A program made the translations under genes and the position numbers. A DNA stretch of 64,000 bases from Glycomyces niveus. Its GTDB lineage: Bacteria; Actinomycetota; Actinomycetes; Mycobacteriales; Micromonosporaceae. The DNA lies in NCBI RefSeq assembly GCF_017592475.1, contig NZ_JAGFNP010000003.1, forward strand, positions 248,001 to 312,000, in the 5' to 3' direction. Positions 1-8,714 of this stretch are shown here, piece after piece. Below the pieces are notes generated by a model, which made no database searches, had not been told where the DNA came from, and was given only the letters and a program-made list of their open reading frames with translations. The stretch's first letter is position 1; each line of letters opens with the position of its first letter.

Positions 1-317
1 TCGCCGAACGGGACGTCGAGCTCGTCGTGGACGGCGATCACCGATTCGGGCGGGACCCCGAAGTACTGGGCGAGCGGTGCGACGGATTCGCCGACGAGGT
101 TCATGTACGTCAGCGGTTTGACGAGAATGACGCGAGGCCCGCCTACCCCCAAGCGGGCCTCGCAGACTTCGGCGCGGGCCTTGCGGGCCACGGCGAAACG
201 GGCGCCGACGCGCCGGGCGAGCGCGTCGGCGACCATGAAACCGACATTGTGGCGGTTCGCGGCGTACTTCGGCCCGGGGTTGCCCAGGCCGGCCACGAGC
301 GTCGGGGTGTCGGTCAT
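1..317 (-). CDS. pth: Peptidyl-tRNA hydrolase (partial, 3' end outside window)
   Basis: This cytoplasmic esterase recycles peptidyl-tRNA released from stalled ribosomes by cutting the peptide from the tRNA. The visible 105 codons begin [18 protein letters not shown] and carry the family's NRHNVGF segment with the catalytic histidine, then KPLTYMN and the HDELDVPFG region, where families usually read D-D/E-L-D. The ATG at 317 lies 9 nt after the rplY stop, so the two are probably one transcript, as in the glmU-prs-rplY-pth order common in actinobacteria. Only the C-terminal part is cut off by the window edge. Confidence 0.93.
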   Translation of the reverse strand, partial: MTDTPTLVAGLGNPGPKYAANRHNVGFMVADALARRVGARFAVARKARAEVCEARLGVGGPRVILVKPLTYMNLVGESVAPLAQYFGVPPESVIAVHDELDVPFG

Positions 318-326
318 GTCGAGTGC

Positions 327-953
327 TTACTCGGCAGCGGCGGCGGCTTCGGCCGGGGCTTCCTCGGCCTCGGCGGCCTCGGCCTCTTCGTCCTCGGCCG
401 GGGCCTCGCCGCGCGGCTCGCTCACGGTGGCGACGGTCTGCTCGCCGTCGGTGAGGATGACGACGCCCTCGGGCGCGGTGATCTCGGAGACGACGCGCTG
501 CGAACCGATGGTCAGGCCCTCGAGGTCCACCTCGATGGACTCGGGGATGTGGGTGGCCTCGGCCTCGACGGACAGAGCGGTGAGCTCGTGCACGACCAGG
601 CCGCCCTTCTCCACCTCACCGGTGAAGGACAGCGGGACCTCGGTGGTGACCTTCTCGCCGCGGCGGACGATCAGCAGGTCGGCGTGGACGATCTCGTCGC
701 GCAGCGGGTCGCGCTGGATGTCCTTGGGGATCACCAGCTCGCGGGTGCCGTCGGTGACCTCGATCGCGATGAGCTGGTTGGCGCCGCCCTTGCGGATGGC
801 GGCGGCGAGCTCGAGCGAGGGAAGGGAAATGTGGAGCGGCTTCTCGCCGTGGCCGTAGACCACCGCGGGAACCTTTCCAGCCCGGCGCGTACGGCGGGCA
901 CCGCCCTTCCCGAAGTCAGTGCGAGGCTCGGCGCTGATACGAACTTCGGACAC
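327..953 (-). CDS. rplY: 50S ribosomal protein L25/general stress protein Ctc
   Basis: L25 of the Ctc type binds 5S rRNA in the large ribosomal subunit. The 208-residue protein has an N-terminal 5S-binding domain of about 95 residues (TDFGKGGARRTRRAGKVPAV, IPKDIQRDPL), a second beta domain to about residue 180, and a Glu/Ala-rich acidic tail, typical for the long Ctc form of actinobacteria. The start is GTG at 953, preceded at 8 nt by a GGGGAG ribosome binding site. It follows prs by about 200 bp and precedes pth by 9 nt. Confidence 0.95.
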   Translation of the reverse strand: MSEVRISAEPRTDFGKGGARRTRRAGKVPAVVYGHGEKPLHISLPSLELAAAIRKGGANQLIAIEVTDGTRELVIPKDIQRDPLRDEIVHADLLIVRRGEKVTTEVPLSFTGEVEKGGLVVHELTALSVEAEATHIPESIEVDLEGLTIGSQRVVSEITAPEGVVILTDGEQTVATVSEPRGEAPAEDEEAEAAEAEEAPAEAAAAAE

Positions 954-1154
954 GGAAATACTCCCCTGTTTTTTAGCAACATTTCATGCGGCGCTCGACG
1001 CTCACGTCGGCATTCAGAAGGGCACAGCAGCCCTGAAAAGACCTACGCCTTTGCGTCGATTACGGCGCCCTCTGGAGGACACCCTCGCCGTCGGCAACCC
1101 CACCAGAGTACTACGCGCATCAGATCAGGCTTGACACGGGCGTCGATATGTGAC

Positions 1155-2138
1155 TTACGAGAGACCGCCGAAGAGGGTGGTGACCGAGCCGTCGTTGAAG
1201 ACCTCCCAGATGGCCTTCGCGACGAGCGGCGCGATGGACAGGGTGGTGATCTTCTCCAGGTCCTGGGCTTCCTTGGGGAGCGGGAGGGTGTTGGTGACGA
1301 TGACCTCGCTGACCGGGGCCTTGGCGAGGCGCTCGACGGCGGGGCCGGACATGATCGCGTGGGTGGAGGCGATCACGATGTCCTCGACGCCCGACTCGGC
1401 GAGCATCTCGGCCGCGGAGCAGATGGTGCCGGCGGTGTCGATCATGTCGTCGATGAGGAGGCAGGTGCGCCCTTCGACGTCGCCGACGACCTTGTGCGCG
1501 ACGACCTGGTTGGGCTTGAGCGGGTCGCGGGTCTTGTGCACGAACGCGATCGGGCAGCCGCCGAGCCGGTCGGACCAGCGCTCGGCGAGGCGCACGCGGC
1601 CGGTGTCGGGCGAGACGACGGCCATCTGGCGGTCGGCGTACTTCTCCTCGACGTAGCGGGCGAGGGTGCCCATGGCGAAGAGGTGGTCGACGGGGCCGTC
1701 GAAGAATCCCTGGATCTGGGCGGTGTGGAGGTCCACGGTGAGGATGCGGTCGGCGCCGGCGGTCTTGAGCAGGTCGGCCATGAGGCGCGCGGAGATGGGC
1801 TCGCGGCCGCGGTGCTTCTTGTCCTGGCGCGCGTACGGGTAGAACGGCAGCACGACGGTGATGCGCTTGGCCGAGCCGCGCTTGAGCGCGTCGATCATGA
1901 TGAGGGTCTCCATGACCCACTCGTTGATCGGGGCGGGCATGGACTGCACGACGAAGGCGTCGCAGCCGCGGACCGACTCCTGGTAGCGCACGAAGAGCTC
2001 GCCGTTGGCGAAGGAGTAGGCGCTCATCGGGGTCGGCGCGACCCCGAGGTGCTTGCCGATCTCCTCGGCCAGCTCCGGGTAGGCACGCCCGGAGAACAAC
2101 ATGAGCATCTTGGAGTTGACAGCGGACATGCTCGCCAT
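1155..2138 (-). CDS. prs: Ribose-phosphate pyrophosphokinase
   Basis: The enzyme makes PRPP from ribose 5-phosphate and ATP, feeding purine, pyrimidine, histidine and tryptophan synthesis. Class I features are seen: the catalytic flexible loop YARQDKKHRGREPISARL near residues 102-119 and the PRPP-binding loop CLLIDDMIDTAGT near 226-238. I start at ATG 2138 (MASMSAVNSKM), which has GGGGGAG 8 nt upstream and gives 327 residues; ATG 2129 is an alternative. glmU lies 102 bp upstream on the same strand, an arrangement conserved in actinobacteria. Confidence 0.96.
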   Translation of the reverse strand: MASMSAVNSKMLMLFSGRAYPELAEEIGKHLGVAPTPMSAYSFANGELFVRYQESVRGCDAFVVQSMPAPINEWVMETLIMIDALKRGSAKRITVVLPFYPYARQDKKHRGREPISARLMADLLKTAGADRILTVDLHTAQIQGFFDGPVDHLFAMGTLARYVEEKYADRQMAVVSPDTGRVRLAERWSDRLGGCPIAFVHKTRDPLKPNQVVAHKVVGDVEGRTCLLIDDMIDTAGTICSAAEMLAESGVEDIVIASTHAIMSGPAVERLAKAPVSEVIVTNTLPLPKEAQDLEKITTLSIAPLVAKAIWEVFNDGSVTTLFGGLS

Positions 2139-2195
2139 GACGTGGGCTCCCCCAGTAGGTCGTCTCACCTGAACCTCGACGGTTCCAGTGTCCCC

Positions 2196-2227
2196 GACCC
2201 GGCCCCGAAGCGCGAGGGGACCGGGTC
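2196..2227 (-). terminator. GC-rich hairpin between glmU and prs
   Basis: GACCCGGCCCC pairs with GGGGACCGGGTC across a short loop, with one bulged base. It sits between the glmU stop and the prs start and has no U-run, so it may only attenuate read-through. Confidence 0.4.
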
Positions 2228-2240
2228 GTTTAGTGTCCCG

Positions 2241-3680
2241 TCACGCTTCCGACACTCCCGCCTCACCCTTCGCACGCCTGGCTGCCTTATCGGAGACGGT
2301 GCCTGGGCGCTTGCGCGCCACCCAGTTCCCGATGGAGGTCTGGCGGGCGCGGGCCACGGCGAGGTCGCCGGGCGCGACGTCCTTCACGATGGTCGAGCCG
2401 GCGGCCACGTACGCGCCGTCGCCGATGTTGACGGGCGAGACGAGCACGGCGTCGCAGCCGATGAAGGCGCCTTCGCCGATCTCGGTGCGGTGCTTCTGGA
2501 CGCCGTCGTAGTTGACGACGATGACGCCGCAGCCGATGTTGGCCTCGGCTCCCACGGTGACGTCGCCGAGGTAGGCGAGGTGCGCGGCCTTCGCGCCGGC
2601 GCCGATCTCGGCGTTCTTGGTCTCGACGAACGCGCCGATCTTGGCGTTCTCGGCGAGCTTGGAGGCCGGGCGCAGGTGCGCGAACGGGCCGACGTGGGCG
2701 CCTTCGCTGATGTGCGACTGGTCGGCGTGCGAGCGGACGACGACGGCGTCGGCGCCGACGATGGTGTCCGTCAGCGTCGTGTCGGGGCCGATCTCGGCCC
2801 CGGAGTCGACGGCGGTGGCGCCCTTGAGCTGCACGTTCGGGTGGAGGTGGACGTCGGGGGCGACCTTCGCGGTGGCGTCGATCCAGGTCGTCGCCGGGTC
2901 GTCCATGGTGACGCCGGACTTCATCAGCTCGGTGTTGATGCGGCCCTGGAGGATGCGGCGGAGGTCGGCGAGCTGGGCGCGGTCGTTGCAGCCCAGGGTC
3001 TCGGTCGGGTCGTCGACGACGACCGCGCCGACGGCGTGGCCGGCCTCGCGGGCGAGCTCGATGATGTCGGTGAGGTAGTACTCGCCCTGGTCGTTGGCGG
3101 TGCTCAGGCGCGCGAGCTGCTCGCGCAGGACCTGGGCGTCGACGGCGAAGGTGCCGGAGTTGATCTCGCGGATGGCGAGCTCGTCGGCGTCGGCGTCGCG
3201 GTGCTCGACGTTGCGCAGGACGTTGCCCTCGTTGTCGCGCACGATCCGGCCGAGGCCGGTGGGGTCGTCGACGACGGCGGTGAGGACCGTGACGGCGTTG
3301 CCCTTCTTCTCGTGGACCTCCACGAGTTCGGCGATCGAGGTCGAGCGCAGCAGCGGCGCGTCGCCGAACGCGACGATCACCGTTCCGGTGAGGTCGGGGT
3401 TGGCGTCCATCGCGACCTGGACGGCGTGGCCGGTGCCGAGCTGCTTGTCCTGGAAGACCGTGGTGGCCTCGGGGGCGACCTCGGCGAGGTGGGCGCGCAC
3501 CTGGTCGGCGGCGGCGCCGACGACCACGATCTGGCGCTGCGGGCCGACGGCCTTGACGCTGCGGAGGACGTGGCCCACCAGGGAGCGGCCGAGCACTTCG
3601 TGCAGGACCTTCGGTTTGGAGGACTTCATGCGGGTGCCCAGGCCAGCGGCCAGGATGATCGCCGAACGCTCACTGCTCAT
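2241..3680 (-). CDS. glmU: Bifunctional GlcNAc-1-P uridyltransferase/GlcN-1-P acetyltransferase
   Basis: GlmU makes UDP-GlcNAc for peptidoglycan in two steps: acetylation of GlcN-1-P, then uridylyl transfer. The N-terminal pyrophosphorylase domain carries the nucleotide-binding signature LAAGLGTRMKSSKPKVLH at about residues 10-27. The C-terminal half (from about 260) is a left-handed beta-helix with hexapeptide repeats, including RPASKLAENAKIGAFVETKNA. The 479-residue length from ATG 3680 (MSSERSAIILAAG) matches the family. An upstream extension of the frame is not needed. glmM at 11-12.6 kb makes its substrate. Confidence 0.96.
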   Translation of the reverse strand: MSSERSAIILAAGLGTRMKSSKPKVLHEVLGRSLVGHVLRSVKAVGPQRQIVVVGAAADQVRAHLAEVAPEATTVFQDKQLGTGHAVQVAMDANPDLTGTVIVAFGDAPLLRSTSIAELVEVHEKKGNAVTVLTAVVDDPTGLGRIVRDNEGNVLRNVEHRDADADELAIREINSGTFAVDAQVLREQLARLSTANDQGEYYLTDIIELAREAGHAVGAVVVDDPTETLGCNDRAQLADLRRILQGRINTELMKSGVTMDDPATTWIDATAKVAPDVHLHPNVQLKGATAVDSGAEIGPDTTLTDTIVGADAVVVRSHADQSHISEGAHVGPFAHLRPASKLAENAKIGAFVETKNAEIGAGAKAAHLAYLGDVTVGAEANIGCGVIVVNYDGVQKHRTEIGEGAFIGCDAVLVSPVNIGDGAYVAAGSTIVKDVAPGDLAVARARQTSIGNWVARKRPGTVSDKAARRAKGEAGVSEA

Positions 3681-3811
3681 GATGGGCCATGGTAGTCGGT
3701 GGCCGCGTGGTGAACGGCCCGACCCGGGGACCCGCGCCGTCACCGAATCGTTACGAATGGAACACGTTCTCCATCGCTCCGATACTTGTGCGAGCTGCGT
3801 CACTCATCATA

Positions 3812-3825
3812 TGTTGCAGACAACA
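3812..3825. promoter_or_regulatory. Candidate operator of the ROK regulator
   Basis: TGTTG-CAGA-CAACA is a perfect 5-bp inverted repeat 22 nt before the xylF start, inside an AT-richer patch. ROK repressors usually bind inverted repeats rich in TTTG/CAAA, and a rok gene ends this operon, so it is a reasonable but weakly supported operator. Confidence 0.25.
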
Positions 3826-3847
3826 ACAAACCTCGGAGGCACCTCTC

Positions 3848-4945
3848 ATGCACCTTCCCAGCAGCTCCAAACCACGACTCGCGATCGCCGCCGCCGCCGG
3901 CGCGGTGCTCGCCCTGACCCTCACCGCCTGCGGGCAGGACGGCGGCGGTGGCGGCGACGACAAGCCGCTCATCGGCGTCATCCTCCCCGACTCCGCTTCC
4001 TCGGACCGGTGGGAGACCGCCGACCGCAAATACCTCGAAGCCGCCTTCAAGGCCGCGGGCGTCGACTACGACATCCAGAACGCCCAGGGCAGCCGGGAGG
4101 ACTTCCAGACCATCGCCGACCAGATGCTCACCAAGGGCGCCGACGTCCTCGTCACCGTGAACCTCGACTCCGGCACCGGCAAGACCGTCATCGAGAAGGC
4201 CAAGTCCCAGGGCGTGGCCACCATCGACTACGACCGGCTCACCGAAGACGGCGGCGCCGACTACTACGTGAGCTTCGACAACGAGCAGGTCGGCGTCCTC
4301 CAGGGCGAAGGCCTCGTCGGATGCCTCGAAGGCGCCGAGAAGCCCCTCATCGCCGAACTCAACGGCTCCCCCACCGACAACAACGCGACCCTGTTCAAGG
4401 CCGGCTACGACTCGATCCTCGACCCGCTGTACGCCGACGGGACCTTCGAGAAGGGCCCCGACGAGTGGGTGCCCGACTGGGACAACGCCCAGGGCGGCAC
4501 GCTCTTCGAGCAGATGCTCACCGACACCGGCACCCAGGTCGACGGCGTCCTCGCCGCCAACGACGGCCTCGCGCACGCGGTCATCACCGTCCTCGAGCGC
4601 AACAACCTCAACGGCACCGTGCCCGTCACCGGCCAGGACGCCACCATCCAGGGCCTGCAGAACATCCTCACCGGCGACCAGTGCATGACCGTCTACAAGG
4701 CAATCGAGCAGGAGGCCAACGCGGCCGCCGAACTCGCCGTGGCCCTCGCCAACGGTGAGAAGCCCACGACCGAGGCCAGCGTCACCGACCCCGTCAGCGG
4801 GGCCGAGGTCGCCTCCGTGCTCCTCGAACCCGTCGCCATCACCATCGAGAACATCCAGGTCGTCGTCGACGACGGCTTCGCCGACCCGGCCGAGCTGTGC
4901 GCCGGCGAGTACGCGGCGCTCTGCACCGAGCACGGCATCGGATAG
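3848..4945 (+). CDS. xylF: Xylose-type ABC transporter, lipoprotein binding protein
   Basis: This is the extracellular sugar receptor of a pentose ABC importer. The start ATG 3848 follows a CGGAGG site; residues 1-28 form a lipoprotein signal (LALTLTACGQ, Cys lipidated). The mature part resembles XylF: IGVILPDSASSDRWETADRKY, then ADVLVTVNLDSG, and a Q-D-A-T-I-Q-G-L-Q stretch near the C-terminus. Length is 365 residues, normal for the family. It is followed 9 nt later by the ATPase, then permease and a ROK regulator, the same gene set as xylFGH beside rok7B7 in Streptomyces. Xylose is the most likely ligand, but other pentoses are possible. Confidence 0.85.
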   Translation: MHLPSSSKPRLAIAAAAGAVLALTLTACGQDGGGGGDDKPLIGVILPDSASSDRWETADRKYLEAAFKAAGVDYDIQNAQGSREDFQTIADQMLTKGADVLVTVNLDSGTGKTVIEKAKSQGVATIDYDRLTEDGGADYYVSFDNEQVGVLQGEGLVGCLEGAEKPLIAELNGSPTDNNATLFKAGYDSILDPLYADGTFEKGPDEWVPDWDNAQGGTLFEQMLTDTGTQVDGVLAANDGLAHAVITVLERNNLNGTVPVTGQDATIQGLQNILTGDQCMTVYKAIEQEANAAAELAVALANGEKPTTEASVTDPVSGAEVASVLLEPVAITIENIQVVVDDGFADPAELCAGEYAALCTEHGIG

Positions 4946-4954
4946 GGGCCCTAC

Positions 4955-5722
4955 GTGCTGCTCGAACTCACCGGACTCTCGAAGCGCTTCGGACCGGTTG
5001 AAGTCCTCTCCGACGTCGATCTCGCGATCGACGCCGGAGAGGTCTGCGCCCTCGTCGGCGACAACGGCGCCGGCAAGTCCACACTGGTCAAATGCGTGGC
5101 GGGCATCCACGGCATCGACGGCGGCGCCATCGCCGTCGACGGCGAGGCCCGCACCATCTCCGGGCCGCGCGACGCCGCGGCCCTCGGCATCGAGGTCGTC
5201 TACCAGGACCTCGCCCTGTGCGACAACCTCGACGTCGTCGAGAACCTGTTCCTCGGCAGGGAGAAGCGCCGCGGCCTCGTCCTCGACGACGACGCGATGG
5301 AGCAGCTCGCCGCCGAGACGCTCTCCTCGCTCGCGGTGCGCACCATCCGCAACCTGCGCCAGCCCGTCGCGAGCCTCTCCGGCGGCCAGCGCCAGACCGT
5401 CGCCATCGCCAAAGCGGTCCTGTGGAACTCGCGCCTGGTGATCCTCGACGAGCCGACCGCCGCGCTGGGCGTCGCCCAGACCCGCCAGGTGCTCGAACTC
5501 ATCCGGCGCCTGGCCGACCAGGGCCTGGCCGTCCTCTACATCTCCCACAACCTGAACGACGTGTTCGCCGTCGCCGACCGGATCGCCGCGCTCTACCTGG
5601 GCCGTATGGCGGCCGTGCTCGACGCCGCCGACGCCACGCAGTCGCAGGTGGTCGAACTCATCACCAGCGGCCGGTCCGGTTCCCTCGGGCTCGGCGCCGA
5701 CACGAATGGAGCCCGGTCGTGA
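4955..5722 (+). CDS. xylG: Sugar ABC transporter ATP-binding protein (single domain)
   Basis: This subunit energises the sugar importer. The 255-residue protein contains one complete ABC domain: Walker A GDNGAGKST at about 36-44, signature LSGGQRQT at about 144-151, Walker B LVILDEPTA at about 166-174, and switch His in YISHNLND. Enterobacterial XylG has two fused ABC domains of about 500 residues, so this is the half-size form also known in actinobacteria, which would act as a homodimer. The start is GTG 4955. Its stop overlaps the permease start (GTGA). Confidence 0.88.
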   Translation: MLLELTGLSKRFGPVEVLSDVDLAIDAGEVCALVGDNGAGKSTLVKCVAGIHGIDGGAIAVDGEARTISGPRDAAALGIEVVYQDLALCDNLDVVENLFLGREKRRGLVLDDDAMEQLAAETLSSLAVRTIRNLRQPVASLSGGQRQTVAIAKAVLWNSRLVILDEPTAALGVAQTRQVLELIRRLADQGLAVLYISHNLNDVFAVADRIAALYLGRMAAVLDAADATQSQVVELITSGRSGSLGLGADTNGARS

Positions 5723-6981
5723 GCACGCAGGTAGAGACCCGGCCGGAGGCCGGGACGGAGCCGAGCGCGGTGCGCGCGGTCGCCGACCACGTGAAGGGGT
5801 ACTGGGCGGAGGTGCGCTCGGGCGAGGTCGGGGCGCTGCCGGCCGTCGCCGGGATCATCGCGCTGTGCGTGTTCTTCGGGATTTCGCAGCCGGTGTTCCT
5901 CTCGGTGGGGAACCTGGCGAACCTGTTCGGGCAGGGCGCGGCCGTCGCGTGCATCGCGATGGGGCTCGTGTTCGTGCTGGTCATCGGCGAGATCGACCTG
6001 TCGGCGGGGTTCGCTTCGGGCGTGTGCGCGGCGATCATGGCGGTGATCCTCACGGACTGGGGGATGCCGTGGCCGCTCGCGATCGGCGCGGCGATCGCCA
6101 CGGGTGTGGTGATCGGGCTGCTGCTGGGGACGCTGGTGGTGAAGCTCGGCATCCCGTCGTTCGTGGTGACGCTCGCGGCGTTCCTGGCGTTCCAGGGGAT
6201 CGTGCTCATGATCCTCGAAGAGGGCAGCAACATCACGATCCACGACGAGACGGTGAAGGCCGTCGCGGGCGGGAACCTCGAGCGCTGGCAGGGCTGGACG
6301 CTGCTGGTGCTCACGGTCGCCGCGTACGCCGGGCTGCAGTTGAACCGGTGGCGGCGGCGGGTGGCGCGGTCGCTCGTGCACGAGCCGCTCGCGGTCGTGG
6401 TCGCGCGGATCGCGGCGCTGGGGGCGCTGCTGACGGCGACGGTGTTCCTGCTCAACCTGGAGCGCTCGGCGAACCCGCAGATCATCTCGCTCACCGGGGT
6501 GCCGGTGGTCATCGTGATCCTCGGGGCGCTGTTCGCGGTGTGGACGTTCGTGCTGCACCGCACCAGGTTCGGACGGCACCTGTACGCGGTGGGCGGGAAC
6601 CGGGAGGCGGCGGTGCGCGCGGGCGTGAACGTCGACCGGGTTCGCATCGCGGCGTTCGTCATCTGCTCGGGCATGGCCGCGATCGGCGGCATCGTGGCGG
6701 CGTCGCGCGCGGCCTCGGTGGACCCCAACACGGGCGGGTCCAATGTGCTGCTGCTTTCTGTAGGGGCGGCTGTGATCGGCGGTGCTAGCCTCTTCGGTGG
6801 CAAGGGCACGGTGCGGGCGGCCCTGCTGGGAGGAGCGGTGGTGGCGATCATCAACAACGGCATGGGCCTGATGGGGCTGAGCGCCGGGGTGCGGTTCGGC
6901 GTCACCGGCGCGGTGCTGCTGCTCGCGGCGGGCGTGGACGCCATGTCCCGGGGCCGGGGCAAGCTCTTCGGCAGGCACTGA
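5719..6981 (+). CDS. xylH: Sugar ABC transporter permease
   Basis: This is the membrane channel of the pentose importer, a 420-residue ribose/xylose-type permease with about ten hydrophobic segments. The GTG start at 5719 overlaps the xylG stop by 4 nt. The cytoplasmic N-terminus of about 45 residues precedes the first helix (AVAGIIALCVFFGIS). The conserved GLVFVLVIGEIDLSAG motif near residues 85-100 and the cytoplasmic loop RFGRHLYAVGGNREAAVRAGVN near 280-300, which contacts the ATPase, are both visible. A frame that starts further upstream runs through xylG and is not real there. Confidence 0.88.
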   Translation: MSTQVETRPEAGTEPSAVRAVADHVKGYWAEVRSGEVGALPAVAGIIALCVFFGISQPVFLSVGNLANLFGQGAAVACIAMGLVFVLVIGEIDLSAGFASGVCAAIMAVILTDWGMPWPLAIGAAIATGVVIGLLLGTLVVKLGIPSFVVTLAAFLAFQGIVLMILEEGSNITIHDETVKAVAGGNLERWQGWTLLVLTVAAYAGLQLNRWRRRVARSLVHEPLAVVVARIAALGALLTATVFLLNLERSANPQIISLTGVPVVIVILGALFAVWTFVLHRTRFGRHLYAVGGNREAAVRAGVNVDRVRIAAFVICSGMAAIGGIVAASRAASVDPNTGGSNVLLLSVGAAVIGGASLFGGKGTVRAALLGGAVVAIINNGMGLMGLSAGVRFGVTGAVLLLAAGVDAMSRGRGKLFGRH

Positions 6982-6984
6982 CCG

Positions 6985-8067
6985 GTGGCCCTGCCCCCGG
7001 CTGTGGAGCTGCGGCGGCGCAACCGCGCGGCGCTGCTCGAACAGCTCCACCGGCACGGCCCGCAGACCCGCGCCGCGCTCACGGAAGCGTTGGAGCTCAA
7101 CCGGTCCACGATCGGCGCGCTGGCGACCGACCTGGCCGAGTCGGGGCATCTCCAGGAGACGACGGGGCAGTCGACCGGTTCGGCCGGTCGGCCCTCGACG
7201 CTCGTGGCGTGCGTGCCGCGGTCGATCACGGTCGCGGCGGTGGAGATCCGCGCGGACCGGTTGCGGTTCGCGCTGGTGGGGCTCGGCGGGGAGGTGCTGG
7301 AGCGGTCGGAGTCGGCGCTCGAGGCGGGCGCCGATCCGATCGAGGCGGTCGCGGTGATCACGGGCGGGACGGCGTCGGCGGCGGCGGTGGCTTCGGTGCC
7401 GGGCCTGGTCGACGAGGGCGCGGTCGCGCACTCGACGGAGCTGGGCTGGATCGATCGTGACGCGGCCGCCGAGTTGGAGGCGGCGACGGGCCGGGAGTGG
7501 CGGGTGGTCGACACGGCGACGGCCGCGGCGGTCGGCGAATGGTCGCGCGGCGACGCGGGCGAGGCCCGCAAGCTCCTCTATCTGCATGGCGGCCGGGGCT
7601 TGACGGCCGGGCTCGTGATCGAGGGCCGGGCGCAGCGCGGCGGCTCGATCCAGTTGGGGCACATCGTGGTCGAACCCGGGGGTCGCGAATGCGTGTGCGG
7701 CCTGCGGGGGTGCCTGGACGCGGAGATGGAGGCGTTCGGCCTCGCCGACGGCATCGAGGACGCGACGCTCGCGGCGGGCATGGGCGACGCCGCGGCCCGG
7801 GACCGGCTGCGCCGCTCGGGCGAGGGCCTGGGCCGGGCCCTGGGCGCGGTCGTGACGGCGACAGGTCCTGACGAGATCCTGTTCGGCGGCTGGCTGCGCG
7901 AGCTGTACCTCTCGACGGCCGCCCCGGTCCGCTCGGCGTTCGCGGAAACAACCCTCCCCCACCTGCGCTCGAAACTGCGGCTGCGCACACCGGTCCTGGG
8001 AGACGAAGGCGCCCTCATCGGAGCGGCGGAAACGGGCTTCGCAGCGGTCTTCGAAGAGATGCGCTGA
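6985..8067 (+). CDS. ROK-family transcriptional regulator
   Basis: A sugar-responsive repressor or activator, probably controlling the xylFGH genes in front of it. Residues 1-75 form a winged helix-turn-helix (RAALLEQLHRHGPQTRAALTEA..NRSTIGALATDLAESG). The rest is the ROK kinase-like fold, including a degenerate zinc motif CVCGLRGCLDAE near residue 232 and an ATP-fold segment GPDEILFGGWL. The GTG start is 3 nt after xylH. Streptomyces has a related gene, rok7B7, beside xylFGH; there it acts on xylose uptake and global carbon control. The inducer here is inferred from context. Confidence 0.85.
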   Translation: MALPPAVELRRRNRAALLEQLHRHGPQTRAALTEALELNRSTIGALATDLAESGHLQETTGQSTGSAGRPSTLVACVPRSITVAAVEIRADRLRFALVGLGGEVLERSESALEAGADPIEAVAVITGGTASAAAVASVPGLVDEGAVAHSTELGWIDRDAAAELEAATGREWRVVDTATAAAVGEWSRGDAGEARKLLYLHGGRGLTAGLVIEGRAQRGGSIQLGHIVVEPGGRECVCGLRGCLDAEMEAFGLADGIEDATLAAGMGDAAARDRLRRSGEGLGRALGAVVTATGPDEILFGGWLRELYLSTAAPVRSAFAETTLPHLRSKLRLRTPVLGDEGALIGAAETGFAAVFEEMR

Positions 8068-8074
8068 CGCGGCC

Positions 8075-8123
8075 CAATGGTACGTTTTTTCGTACGAATA
8101 ATGTACCGTAAACGGTGCCATTG
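8075..8123. promoter_or_regulatory. Nested palindromes before yefM, likely autoregulatory operator
   Basis: Three inverted repeats lie in 49 bp: GTACG-N6-CGTAC (8080-8095), ACCGT-AA-ACGGT (8105-8116), and outer imperfect arms CAATGGTAC (8075-8083) and GTGCCATTG (8115-8123). YefM-type antitoxins, alone or with toxin, repress their own operon through palindromes at this place; the region also has the low GC expected for a promoter. Confidence 0.6.
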
Positions 8124-8143
8124 AAGTGAGAGGAGGCGGCGCG

Positions 8144-8401
8144 ATGACCATCACCGCCAGCGAGGCCAGGAGGGACCTGTTCCCCCTCATCAAGAAGGTC
8201 AACGACGACCATGCCCCTGTGCGTATCTCCTCCAAGGGGGGCAACGCCGTGCTGATGTCCGAGGAGGACTACGAGGCATGGCAGGAGACGATGTTCCTGC
8301 TCCGGTCTCGCCGCAACGCCGAACGACTGATGAAGTCGATCGCCGAGTTGGACGCCGGTGGCGGCGCTGTCCGCGACCTCATTGAGGCGGAGGACGACTG
8401 A
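8144..8401 (+). CDS. yefM: Type II antitoxin, YefM/Phd family
   Basis: This 85-residue antitoxin should neutralise the YoeB-like RNase encoded next and repress the operon. It shows the family hallmarks: MTITASEARRDLFPLIKKVN at the N-terminus, then SKGGNAVLMSEEDYEAWQET, and an acidic C-terminal tail that would wrap the toxin. I chose ATG 8144 because GAGGAGG stands about 9 nt before it; a GTG at 8126 lies upstream of that site. The toxin starts directly after its stop. GC content is lower than in the flanking genes, fitting an accessory module. Confidence 0.92.
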   Translation: MTITASEARRDLFPLIKKVNDDHAPVRISSKGGNAVLMSEEDYEAWQETMFLLRSRRNAERLMKSIAELDAGGGAVRDLIEAEDD

Positions 8402-8659
8402 GTGAAGACGGTCTTTTCAGAAGTCGGCTGGGAGGACTACGTCTTGTGGGCTGAGACCGACCGCAAGATCACCAAGCGCATCAACCGACTGGTCAAGGAG
8501 ATCAAGGGCGAGCCCTTCACGGGCATCGGCAAGCCCGAGCCGTTGAAGGGACCGCTGTCAGGCTGGTGGTCGCGGCGGATCGACGAGGAACACCGTCTGG
8601 TCTACCGAGTCCGGGATGACATCGTCGAGATCGCCCAGGCCCGCGGTCATTACGACTAG
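8402..8659 (+). CDS. yoeB: Type II toxin, Txe/YoeB family mRNA endonuclease
   Basis: YoeB toxins cut mRNA in the ribosomal A site and stop translation. The 85-residue protein matches in full: [21 protein letters not shown], the active-site stretch [29 protein letters not shown], and the C-terminal catalytic GHYD (His83, Tyr84). Glu46 and Arg65 homologues are present, so it looks intact. The GTG start immediately follows the yefM TGA, implying coupled translation. Confidence 0.92.
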   Translation: MKTVFSEVGWEDYVLWAETDRKITKRINRLVKEIKGEPFTGIGKPEPLKGPLSGWWSRRIDEEHRLVYRVRDDIVEIAQARGHYD

Positions 8660-8714
8660 CGGCATACCGTCGCCGCTTCAGGGCGGCTTGTCGCGATGCG
8701 GATTTTAGATCCGG

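Noticed and set aside
27..3695. A 1222-codon open frame on the plus strand
   Set aside because: It is the complement of rplY, prs and glmU, with no domain content and a composition caused by high-GC antisense reading.
5092..5718. Long N-terminal extension of the xylH permease
   Set aside because: This part is xylG in another frame; GTG 5719 gives the standard permease.
8660..8714. Possible terminator between yoeB and tRNA-Gln
   Set aside because: Short complementary stretches exist around GGCGGC/GCCGCC but no convincing stem with a sensible loop was found.
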